Assembly (NCBI RefSeq): GCF_949628265.1
Contig: NC_088789.1
Coordinates: forward strand, 3,596,001-3,660,000
Length of the DNA: 64,000 nucleotides
Source: Cloeon dipterum
Taxonomy: Eukaryota; Arthropoda; Insecta; Ephemeroptera; Baetidae
Reading direction: 5' to 3'
Part shown: one piece after another, positions 13,627 through 24,826 of the stretch
How the letters are laid out: each line of letters starts with the position of its first letter
Position numbering within the stretch: the stretch's first letter is position 1
Notes under the pieces: generated by a model
What the model saw: only the letters and a program-made list of their open reading frames with translations
Database searches by the model: none
Told to the model about the DNA's origin: nothing
Made by a program: the position numbers and the translations under genes

Positions 13627-16600
13627 ATGTATCCTTCTTTGTTGGAAATGGAAAAGCCGTTTAACGGCTTCGAATCTAATGGACACCACAACTCAAACTC
13701 TAGACTTGCCCTGACTTGGAAAGACCTTTCAGTTTGGGGCAGCAAAAAGAGAAATTTTTGGGGTACAAGCAAGGAACGTACGCACATCCTAAAAAATGGT
13801 ATTTTTTGCGTTATAAAAATTTAAGCTGCTCTAATTTTTAAGCACGAGTTTTTTGCATTTTTAGTTAGTGGAATCGCAAAAGGAGGCCGCTTAATTGCTA
13901 TAATGGGCGCAAGGTAAAAGTTTAAAAGTATAATAAAAACCATATTCAACGAAAATTATTTTAGCGGAGCTGGAAAAACTACACTGCTTGCGACAATTAG
14001 TCAAAGAATCAAAGGTAATTGATGTTTCCATATTTATTAATGCAAATGATCTAAAATTGAATAAATATTTTATATTAATAATCTTATAAATTATGGTCGG
14101 TCAACTAAGCGGTGGATTTATTTACTCAATGATTGCAAAATCGCTCCTTACGTAACATGTTATATAATCAAGATTAAGTCGCAGTTGGGATTCAGGAGCG
14201 CCGCCTCTAATGTCGTTTCATATCCAATCTAACACTTTTATGTGTGTCTATAAATAAACATCTCGCAACTCACGCATCATTTCGCAGGAGAAAGCACGGG
14301 AGAGATTCGAATGAACGGCAAAGTGGTCGATAGGGATTTTATGAGACAAATTTCTGGCTTCGTGCCGCAACAAGACTTAGCGATCGAGGCCCTAACCGTG
14401 AGGGAGCACATGGCATTCATGGTAAAATTTGTAATCAACTGAAAAAAAAAATAAAAAAATAAATACTTTTTTTCCAACCTGAAGAGCAACCTGAAAGTGG
14501 CCAAAGGGATGCGGCACAACGAACGTGCGCGTTGGGTCAAATCCCTGCTGTCGGAATTAAACCTTTTGAAGTGCGAGCACACCAGACTGTCTGCCCTGTC
14601 AGGTGGCGAGAGAAAAAGACTTTCACTCGCCGTGCAGGTAAAAATACATTCAAGGTTTTGAGTGTTATTCCTGACTCGTCCACCCAGCTGCTAACGGATC
14701 CGCCGATTTTATTCTGTGATGAGCCGACCACCGGTCTCGACAGCTACAGTGCGGCGGTGGTGGTGGAAAAACTGCGCCACCTGAGCGAGAGGGGCATGGC
14801 CATCGTGTGCACCATCCACCAGCCCGCCTCGGGCATTTTCGACCTTTTCCACGAACTCATCCTATTGGCCAGTGGAAGGGTTGCTTACCAGGGTGAAGTC
14901 GCCGCCGCTAACCAATATTTCAGCAGGTAAATTTTTAAACTATATATACTCTTGAAAACTTCCGAATGTAAAAAAAAATAACGATGAGCAAAAAAAGGTC
15001 AGTAATGACACTGCCCACCAAAAAAGATTAAGTCTTTTTGCTAAAATAAAAAAAATGGAATTCTTTTAGAGGTCTCAGCTAGCTACGCCGGTATAAAGAG
15101 TAAAAAAATACTATCAAAACTTTAAAATATTGTCAGCCGCGCCAGCAGCCTGTGAAAATAGCCATCAGCCGCCGGACAAAAATTCAGCTAATTGTAAGCC
15201 GGTCCCGCCAACCGCCTCCTTAAATCTCGCAGCGGAGACCTCTAAATGATTCATTTGCATACCACAGATTTAACTGCGAAATTTCCTATTGATTTATTTC
15301 AGTAAGGGTTTGCGTTGTCCCGCGACATACAGTGCGGCTGAATTCTACGTGACGCAGTTGGCGATCCGACCCGGAAAAGAGGCGAAATGCATAAATCAAG
15401 TGTCGTGGTTGTGCGACGAATTCGCGTCGTCTCCCGAAGGCTTTGCGTTGCAGCAAACCATCGATGATGGCGAGGATGGACCGTGCACGGTACAGTGGAA
15501 ACACCAGGTTAGAGTGGTCTTATAAATCAATATGTCTCTGTTCTCACGATGCGCCGTAATTGCAGCTTGGAGATTATATTAATAGCAAAGCACTGTAAGT
15601 TAACACGTCGAATAGAGTGAAATTTCAATAGTTTAACCTCATTTTTAAAGATCTACGCCTTCGAGAAGTACTCAGTTGTACTGGATTATGTGGCGGTCTA
15701 TGGTGGCGGCTAGGCGCAACAAAGCTGAAATCATTACCAGGATGGTATTTTTCATGGTAATTTTATCCAAAATAATTGTACACTGGGTGGCGAATAAACA
15801 GTGTTTTATTTTCAGTTTGTAGGTCTCGTAATATCTGTGCCGTTTATTGGCACGGAAAAGGACCAGCGTGGCGTTCAAAATATTCAAGGGCTGTTCTACT
15901 TGATCGTGGTGGAAACCATTTTTACCTTCGCCTACTCCGTGTTCAACACCTTCCCCCAAGAAATACCAGTCCTGCTCCGAGAAATAAGCGACAATTTGTA
16001 CTTGCCAGGGCCGTACTACGTCTCAAAAATGGTCTTGCTGGTATGGAAATTAAAAAATACATTAATGATGAGCTACAAAAAAATTCTCGTTTCGATTGAC
16101 AGATTCCACGATGCATCATCGGTCCGTTCTTCTACGTGATGCTGATTTTTTGCGTGGTCGGCCTGAACGGAGGCGTCCTCGGATTTCTTGCCTTGTGCAT
16201 TCCTGTGATGATGTGTGCTGCATCTGCGAGCGCTTACGGTAGGCAATTCAATTCAAATGCTAATATGTTGCTACAATGTTGTCTTCGCAGGCTGCATGAT
16301 GTCCGCCTTGTTCGAGTCTGTCTCGACGGCCTCTCTGCTGTCAGTTCCAATCGACCTCGTGACAATCGCATTCTCCGGTCTTTTCCTCAGACTCAGGTAC
16401 GCGCAGGTGTTTTTTATATTTATTGTTCTTCATTCTTTCATTTGTGCAACAATGTTGACGTCTACTGCCTTTAATGGAATTTTTACTTGCACATTATAAA
16501 GATCGCGAGCAGCGCGGCAATAAATTACGTTGGCCCAACGGGTTGCATATCCTGGTGTATCGCAGGCGTTATCTGGGTTGCAAAAAATTGTGCGAGTTCT

Positions 16601-17185
16601 GTCGTTCATATGCATAGTTCTCAAAAATTGAAACCTGATTTTTTTTAAATTTAATAAAGGTGCTTGACGCTGGGTTAAGGGAAATTTTGAGAAAAATAAT
16701 GATGAAAAAATAAATTTTCTGCACTATAGGGTGGTTCGATATGAGTTAAAAATCAATTTTCACTGCATGTCCATTGCTTTTTTTGTAGAAATAAAACAGG
16801 TTTGATATAATTTACGAGGAGCTGAGTTCATAAATATTTTGCAGTTCCCTGCCAGCGTACCTCTCCTGGTTGAAGTACTTGTCGCAGTTTTACTTTTCCA
16901 ACGAGGCAGTGTCAATTTTGCAGTGGCAGCAGGTGTCTGGCATAGGTAAATTTATTTTCGTAGTCAGAATAAAAGAAGCCAGTCTGACACAAATTTCCAG
17001 AATGCTGGGATGACATTCCCGGAGCGCCGTGTTTGCATAATGGAGACGAAGTCCTGCAGAACTACGGATTCGACCCTGCGAATTTGCCGCTCGACTTTTT
17101 AGGCCTGAGCTCAATTTACTGCATCACGCACTTAATTGGATTTCTCTCGATCCTAATAAGGAGCAAGGCCCAAGCTATCTACTGA
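13627..17185 (+). CDS. ABCG half-transporter, white/scarlet group
   Basis: Membrane half-transporter, 629 residues, that must pair with another half. In flies the white/scarlet/brown group loads pigment precursors into granules. Fourteen coding exons: 13627-13798, 13865-13913, 13965-14014, 14288-14421, 14485-14637, 14688-14926, 15303-15507, 15566-15594, 15651-15756, 15816-16040, 16103-16238, 16291-16396, 16845-16945, 17001-17185; all phases close. The nucleotide-binding domain has Walker A GASGAGKT (72-79, split by an intron inside the motif), Q-loop FVPQQD, signature LSGGERKRLSLAVQ (173-186), Walker B ILFCDE (193-198) and the H-loop in TIHQPASG. The C-terminal half has hydrophobic helices and the family loop with QEIPVLLREISDNLYLPGPY. 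Walker B plus PTTGLDSYSA recalls scarlet more than white, but I would not fix the orthologue without a tree. The 29-base exon at 15566 is unusually small. An in-frame donor at 15744 could drop four residues from exon 9. Confidence 0.92.
15067..15244. mobile_element. MITE family 2, copy 1 (TA-flanked)
   Basis: In an intron of the ABCG gene. Perfect 10-bp inverted ends, tagaggtctc and gagacctcta, the outer TA possibly being the target duplication. The interior has gtcagccgcgccagcagcc and ccggtcccgccaaccgcc, which recur at 52418-52706. No coding capacity. Confidence 0.65.
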
Positions 17186-17805
17186 TTGTGAATGAAACTA
17201 CTTCTAAAGTGCGTGTCATATTACTCTAGCGAATGATTTATATGTGAATTTTGTACGTTTATAAATTAGAGTTTTGTCAAAATAATTACCACTTTAACCT
17301 TAATACATTTCTTGAATTTATGTTTAAATGTTGCAAAGTTTTAATTTCACCCTTTACGTGCGGAAACTATCGCTTTAGGTGGGTTGGAAAAAAACTAGAC
17401 ATTTTTAGGTGGACCAGTTTTTATCATTAGTAATTTTTCTCATACAGCGTATTCCTCACCTCAAATAAAACTGAACTTCGGAAAAATTATCGCAAAAATA
17501 AAAAGACAGTAATAATTAAGCCGCTCACTTTTCGTTTCCATCATTAAAGTGCTAAATTTAATTGACTATAGCAGCTTTTTCTAATATTCTTTCTCGCGAC
17601 GAAATATTCTGTGATATTTTATGGACTTTTAAAATACTGGAAATTTCTCTTAATGATGAATGTTTTGACTGAAGTGCGTTTATGCATTATTTAAAAAAAA
17701 GATATAATAAAAATTCAATATGTTCGTTAGGTCAAGAGGTTGAAATAAAGCTTAATTTGTAAAATTAACGAGCGTAAAATTTAACCGAGGATATAAGCTT
17801 GCCAA
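17186..17805. other. spacer between the ABCG gene and channel gene A (tail to tail)
   Basis: AT-rich spacer holding both 3'UTRs. An AATAAA at about 17464 could serve the ABCG gene. Nothing else seen. Confidence 0.5.
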
Positions 17806-20800
17806 TCAGACGCGAATATTAATCGAAGAGATCTGCGACTTCTTCCGTCTTCCCGTGGCAGACGGATTAGACACTCTGCAGCAGATCTGCATGAAACGCG
17901 ACCACAAAACCTCCAGCAGCTCGCACATCGTGAGGACTGAGGCGCCCATGAGCAGCCCCAGGGTGCCTCCAATGTCGCACAAAAGAGCAATAAGGTTGTA
18001 CGCTCTGTCCTCGGTGATCTGCTCGTAAACCAAGTCCTGCAATAAATAAAGCCGCGCCGTCAGAGTAATAATTTTATTGCAGGTTATTTACAATCGCACC
18101 TCGTAAAATATTCTAAGCTTGATTCGATCCGGTTCGAAGAGAATATTTTCCGGATACATTTGAAAAGCGGTTTGCCTACACTGCGGTGGGCAGTTGCACG
18201 ACGTGGCCGTCCAGCCGCCAGAAATGAGCAGAGATTTGATCGCTTCCATGGCGGCGTGATACTCGTCTGGCGTCGCGCACTCGCTCATATTCGAGTACTT
18301 GGCTGCAAGGAGCGGACACGTAAATTAATTAATAATTCTCTCCGTCAGGTATTTGATATATTGCAACAATAAATTGAACCAGTTCTCGGCCATTAAACGA
18401 CAATTATAAAAATGATTATAAATCGCCGGTTTGCTTACCCATCATGTAAGGCATTCTACAGCCGCTGTGCTCCAGCATATGAGTCTGGAAACAGTCAAGC
18501 TGGCACTGGGCCATTGAGTATTTCACATCGTCGTTGCAAGGTGACTTTGCGGTACTTAACATGTTGAACTGCGATTGCAAAAATAAGTATGATTAATTTC
18601 CCAATGTAATCGTGATTATATTTATTATAAGGAATTAAGGATCTAAATCAAGTGACACCCCCCTTGGCAAGTGGTCTTCAGATTTTGATAAAATTCGGTG
18701 GAGATGTTGCCCTAGGGGACCTAAGTTGAACCCTAAAATATTAGGTGAAAATTCCAAAAATTGCCCATTTTACAGGGGTTCAAAATTTGAGATTTTTGAA
18801 AAAGGTGATGTTTTCGGCGATTTGTAACTTTGACTCTGTTTGTGGTAAACACAAAAATTTGGTATCCAAAATAATCTACGTTTAATGCCAAACAACTTCC
18901 CCACGACGACCAACTTCGTAGATCAAAGGTCAAGGTCACTAAATTCGGGTCAAATTTTTCAAAAAAATCCCACATACCCTAGTACATAAAATTTTGAAAA
19001 TTCAAAATAGCCAAAATGTGCCTCATATTCATGGTAACAACATATAAAAAATTGGCGAGACTTATTTTTTTCTTTTTCGAGATATTTTGAATTGAGTGTT
19101 AAAAACCGGTGTTTTCCGGGTCTTCTGATCGCAAATAAAAACACGTTTTCCGCTTAATCTCAGCTTCTATGGGTCCGATTTAGAAAAACCGCACACCATT
19201 TGATACGTAATGACCTCCCCTAGGTAATGCAAGGGTTCATAAGGGTGCCCACCCCCTTCGAACCCTTAACCACCCCCTGGAAATCCGAAAAAAATTTTTT
19301 CAAATATTTACTCTCTAACTCGATTAATTAAGCAAAATACTAATCAAATATGTTTCAAAATAATTAAAATATAAAATATTTTTATTTACTTTGTAGAAAA
19401 AAAACTTTAAAAAAGTAAAATTGCTATTAATAAAATAATTAAAGTTTATTTTAAATATATAATTATTTTCGGTTTTTGTTTATTCAAAATAGCTGATTTT
19501 TTTATTTTTTTAAGAATTTTAAAATATATTTTATATTTTACAATGTTTCTTTATAAATATAAAGACATGCAACCAATACCAATAATTTGTTAAACACACA
19601 ATTTTTACTAAATGCTTAAGGCTTAACAAATATTGATGGTTGCATTTATTTATAATAATAAGAAACACTCTAGAATATAAAATATATTTTAAGATTCTTT
19701 AAAAAAATAAAAAAATCAGCTATTTTGAATAAACAAAAACCGAAAATAATTATATATTTAAAATAAACTTTAACTATTTTAATAATAGCAATTTTACTTT
19801 TTTAAAGTTATTTTTCTACAAAGTAAATGAAAATATTTTATATTTTAATTATTTTGAAACATATTTGATTAGTATTTTGCTTAATTAATCGAGTTAGAAA
19901 GTAAATATTTGAAAAAAAAATTTTCGGATTTCCAGGGGGTGGTTAAGGGTTTGAAGGGGGTGGGCACCCTTATGAACCCTTGCATTACCTAGGGGAGGTC
20001 ATTACGTATCAAATGGTGTGCGGTTTTTCTAAATCGGACCCATAGAAGCTGAGATTAAGCGGAAAACGTGTTTTTATTTGCGATCAGAAGACCCGGAAAA
20101 CACCGGTTTTTAACACTCAATTCAAAATATCTCGAAAAAGAAAAAAATAAGTCTCGCCAATTTTTTATATGTTGTTACCATGAATATGAGGCACATTTTG
20201 GCTATTTTGAATTTTCAAAATTTTATGTACTAGGGTATGTGGGATTTTTTTGAAAAATTTGACCCGAATTTAGTGACCTTGACCTTTGACCTACGAAGTT
20301 GGTCGTCGTGGGGAAGTTGTTTGGCATTAAACGTAGATTATTTTGGATACCAAATTTTTGTGTTTACCACAAACAGAGTCAAAGTTACAAATCGCCGAAA
20401 ACATCACCTTTTTCAAAAATCTCAAATTTTGAACCCCTGTAAAATGGGCAATTTTTGGAATTTTCACCTAATATTTTAGGGTTCAACTTAGGTCCCCTAG
20501 GGCAACATCTCCACCGAATTTTATCAAAATCTGAAGACCATTTGCCAAGGGGGGTGTCACTTGATTTAGATCCTTCCATAATTATATTAATTGTTAAAGG
20601 TTAATTGCTGCGTGCCTTTCGCAGCTCCAGCTTAACATCCCTGCTCCAGCCGAGCTCGGCCGTCATGGCTCGCGTGCGTGACGTCAAGATCGGATTCTCA
20701 GACGCTTCGTGAATTAAAATCCTGAAGCCCCAGTCCTCGATTTTTGGAGTTGATTCCCAAAGCTTGATGTACAGGTTATGGAAACTGCCAACGAACTCGA

Positions 20801-23800
20801 CGTTCGAGACGCCTTTCGGCGTTTTCCGTCTGATTTTAATCCTTGTTTTATTTCAAGGCTGAAATATTTACCTAATCTGTACATGTAACACGGCCCGTTC
20901 ACCGTGTGCACCAGCGTCCAGTTTCCTTGAGACTCGCATTTTGTTCCTCGACCAAACCAGCACTACGCAACAGAAAAAATGTAAAAAGTTGGTTAGCTCA
21001 GCACATTTTTTGCAGTCACGCGGTGGAAAAAAAAATATCGACCTCGGTGACAATAACATCCAATCTGTGCGCGAGCCGATCCCAAATTGTGGTCGGTGTT
21101 AATCCGTCGACGCCGACCAGCATCGAAATGTTCGCGTCCGCCTCCGTCGCGTCCGGCGGCAGCATCTGATTGGCAGGTTTTTTTTATTGAATTGTGAAAA
21201 GTATACGCTCTTCATTAGAAACCTGATAATTGATGAGCATTTCGAGGGCAGCCGTCGCGTTGAAACTGTTTCTGTTGCAAAGAGTTAATGAGGGATATTC
21301 CAAGCTCTCGTTATACGTAACGCGCACGTTGACGTTTACAGGTTCTTCTAAGTACCTATACAAGAAGACATTACCAGATCAAATCGGTGTAAATCATTTA
21401 CTTTACAAGTCGGCGCGACAACATGGCATATTTGAACCTTAAGAATGATGATTAACTTATAAACGGCTTCAATATAAAATTTCAATGCAATTGCCCACTC
21501 ACGCCGCTTTGCGAGTGTACACACGTGCATGCACTTTCATATAAAAACCAGTTTTCAGTGACTTCAAGAATATTTCTCGCAACACCCTGCAATTTATTTC
21601 ATTTTTTTATCTCAACAAAAGTGCTGATCTATCGACTTAATTCCCATGATGTCATTTTTGTAGCGGTTGTAAATTTCATTAACCTTAATCAGAATATAGG
21701 AATGTGCTACAAAGTTGGCATTGCTTATGGAATACACAATATATATACACTGTTGCAACAAACCGCTTTTTATTTTAATAAGCGTATACGTGACGATTGT
21801 TTTTTAACATTTTAAAAATAGGCGACCACTCGAGGTTGTGCTCAATGTTGTGTCGAGGTTGTGCTCAATGTTGTGTCGAGGTTGTGTTGTTAAAATGACG
21901 AATTGAATAGAACAATGAGGATGAAGACTGTTTTCAATATATTTTTTACCATGTTCAGAAGATTCTAAAAATAGATGGAATTTTAATTGCAGACCAGTAA
22001 TGGGGGAAAATTATGCAAACAGAATAATAAAATAAATTAGCTATATAGCCCTGGGTTTGATTGCAATTATGGAAAATCATTAAACCTGTCTCTGAAATAG
22101 CCTGCCGGGTTTTCCACTTGCAGCTGATGCTTGAATAATTCGATAAAATTTATTTGACTGGTATGTAAATTTCAGTAAAAGCCAAGTGTTAGGTCAGTTA
22201 CGAGTAATTTGTAGAAAAAAATGTAAAGTATCCCTGATTTAATCTCAAGATAAAAATATCCAAAACTGCAGAGCCAATAATTATTATTATTATCCTAAAT
22301 GGAAATTATTTCTAATAGTAACTAGTTTAATTTGTATAGGAAAATTTGGAAGTTTTGCTTTAATCTATAAATTATCAAGTAAAATTGCTTCTGTTTTACC
22401 TGGGCATTAAAGTTTAATTTTTAAGACAAAATTATCTTTCAAAGTTTTCTCTCTCCTATTTAAAACACCAAGCAAAAAATTTTTCGCAATTATTAGAAAA
22501 GTGAACCAGAATAAGTACATTAGCTCTTTTAGTGATCAAGCGATTTTCTAAATTTCGCTTTCTCTTATTTTTGATTTAAGGTTAAACACACTGCACCATG
22601 CAGAAACATAATTTCCAGGTCAGCATGCTACGAAGGAAAACGTAGAAAGAGACCTGAATACTCGATTAAGGCACTGGGCCATCATGAGGGTCATGCAGAT
22701 GACGAGCACACAGGCCCAAAGAAGGCGTCGCAAGAGGGGCGAGTGTCGGTCGAGGGCGGCGTCGATGCCCGCCACCGACACCTGCTTGAACGATCTCCAG
22801 GCCAGTGCTCTTTTCCTCTTCTTCTTCGACACGGCATTACTGAAATAATAATTGCGAGAGTTTTATTTTTACGACCTTTAGTCCGTTGCCACACGAATGC
22901 TCATAAAATAAACATAAAACGAATAGTGCTTGCTTGGGTTGAGAATTTTAAACCTATTATTTTATTATGAAAAGTGTGAAATTTAGAGAGAAGGGAATAA
23001 CATAGAGGAAAATTTTGATTTTCGTTGCTTTAAACTTGAAGAATATTTTCACTGAAAATTAAAAACGACCGTGCATGATGTTTTTACGTTGAATTTTCTT
23101 GCATATTAAACAACAAAGGAAAAGACGATTTTTTTAATTTTTAGTGATTCAGATGTTTCCAAACAGTTTATATGGCCTCAAATGTAGCTAAATAGCGGCT
23201 CAAAAGTCTAGTAGTGCTCATTTGGTGTATTGAATTTCGTGGGATAGAAAAAATTGGTCGATCGTCTCAAATTCCCAACCCTAGTTTTGGATTGGTGCGC
23301 ACAAAAACCAAAGCATGTCTCGTCATGCTCGAGAATCGACGTTTCTGCTGTCAAAGAGACAATATTAATCCAGGTGCTCGTTCGGTTTTGTGTTTATACC
23401 GCACAGTTGACACTTTTTTATTGGTGCGAGTGCGGCTGGGCAAACACGTGCTCTGCATGGCAAGGTGTGTGACTTCCACTCTAGCTTCTGTTTGGAAGTC
23501 GCGGCACACGCATTCAATGCAGTGTCAACAGCCGACAACAGAACGACATAGTAAATCTTTCAATCACTGCGCAGCCTCATTCTGATTTGTATGCGTGCAA
23601 AAGTGCGAGTCACGTGAAATTTAAATAGTGGAAACAATCCCATATATGCGTATGCACAACATACCTGGCGGGCGCCGTCATGCCTTTCTCGGCGCCGGAT
23701 TTGTCTGGCTTTTGAAACCAAGCTTTTTTCAGGGTTAGTTTCGGCTCAGGGGGTGTTGGCCACACGTCTCCGGTTATGTCAGATGGAGGCCAAATTACAG

Positions 23801-23985
23801 AGCCGGATGACTTTGAAGGGATTCAATTTAGAATAATTCACAGAAATTTAAAAAAATAAGAGTCAAATAGTTAAATCCTGGCGAAAGTAGTAAAAAAATG
23901 ACATTAAAATTACCAACATTGCTGCTCTTTGTTGGTCGTAGTATTTTTCCAGAGTTGTCATGACGCGCTCCAAACTTTGGTCCAT
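17806..23985 (-). CDS. DEG/ENaC sodium channel subunit, pickpocket type (gene A)
   Basis: Amiloride-sensitive type cation channel subunit, 503 residues. Coding exons: 23985-23914, 23810-23665, 22839-22654, 21355-21223, 21165-21043, 20962-20872, 20812-20616, 18568-18439, 18302-18100, 18036-17806; phases close. Topology is cytosolic N-terminus, TM1 at about 111-130 (LLRRLLWACVLVICMTLMMA), a large Cys-rich ectodomain (EYPSLTLCNRNSFN; CWFGRGTKCES; CNCPPQCRQTAFQMYPEN), then TM2 with DIGGTLGLLMGAS, where GAS (458-460) is the selectivity filter. Odd: the family HG gating motif before TM1 reads AG (96-97). The donor after 20616 is GC (CGAAAG|GCACGC), inferred because paralogues have GT at the homologous site. 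That intron holds the 1.9-kb palindrome. The start is set by an acceptor (gcatttcag) just upstream of ATG, implying an untranslated exon. The specific ligand or modality is unknown. Confidence 0.88.
18637..20575. repeat. 1.94-kb near-perfect inverted repeat (fold-back element)
   Basis: Two arms of about 950-960 bp (18637-19593 and 19623-20575) are almost perfect reverse complements around a loop of about 29 bases. The outer ends read aaggatctaaatcaagtgac and its complement. The predicted peptides in the two arms are identical (18733-18975 minus equals 20237-20479 plus; 18959-19144 minus equals 20068-20253 plus), which only reflects the symmetry; none looks like a protein. I noticed only a few substitutions and small indels, mostly near the loop. 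It lies in the last-but-two intron of channel gene A. No transposase was seen and no clear target duplication could be fixed. A fold-back or very long-TIR nonautonomous DNA transposon is the best guess. Confidence 0.85.
21830..21890. repeat. 23-bp tandem repeat, about 2.6 copies
   Basis: Unit tcgaggttgtgctcaatgtt plus gtg repeated head to tail. The third copy is partial (tcgaggttgtgttgt). It lies in an intron of channel gene A. Confidence 0.8.
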
Positions 23986-24826
23986 GTTGAAGCCTGTCGA
24001 AAGCTGAAATGCCCCCCGCGATAAGAAATCTTGGACGGCCGCGGGAAAAGCGCGCAAGCCTTTTGCGACTCGCAGGGGGTGTGGAATAAAAGTGGACATC
24101 AACACTTCTTGCGTTCCTTTCTTCTCACATCAAGCCGGGTCGATATACAGTAACTAACGTCAATCAACACACTGGATTATCGTCAGGACAAAAATAATTG
24201 ACTTCAAGTTCATTAATGAGTGTAGATAGATAAAATATTAAGATACAAAACGTAAATTAAATCTATTTGAAGTACGTTTGTTTTCATAGACAGGTGATGT
24301 TTTCAAATATTTAAGGGTTAATATGTAACAAATTAATCTTACGATTTATAAATTTATAATTTTTTTCCATTCAAGCAGTCTCTGCCTCACGATTCTACCC
24401 GGATCTCATTATTAGTCATATGATGAGACAATGCAAAAGTGCACGTGATATTGGCATCCGTAATTACGTTGCCACGTTTCGACTGTTAATTCTTCACTGG
24501 AGAGAACAACTAAAAAATATTGAACATTTGAAACATCAAATAGGTAGTGATTGTAATTGTTTAATTAAGTTTTTTCATATTCCATTATTTTTTATTTGTC
24601 TAGGGATAAATTTATAATGAATTAGTTCATTTTAAATGTCAGATTTTAGTGAAAATCCAAAATATTGAGTTTAATCCAAAAACTGTGTGCATATAATAAG
24701 GTTTGGTATGCGTAAAACTAATATTTTTCTTTATTTCAATATTTTATTTTTATTCGCTAAAATTTACAACATTCTGTCTTGAAATTCACCCTCATCGGGC
24801 GTATTTTTTCAATGAAATAAAATTTT
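23986..24826. other. spacer between channel genes A and B
   Basis: Contains the upstream untranslated region and promoter of gene A and the 3' end of gene B. From about 24585 it is part of the duplicated unit. No extra gene seen. Confidence 0.5.

Noticed and set aside
18733-20479. Mirrored 80- and 61-residue frames in the two palindrome arms
   Set aside because: Their identity follows from the inverted repeat. The peptides have no family resemblance and are full of aromatic, AT-driven residues.
23214-23585. 123-residue plus-strand frame in an intron of channel gene A
   Set aside because: No recognisable domain, no splice or context support, and composition like noncoding DNA.
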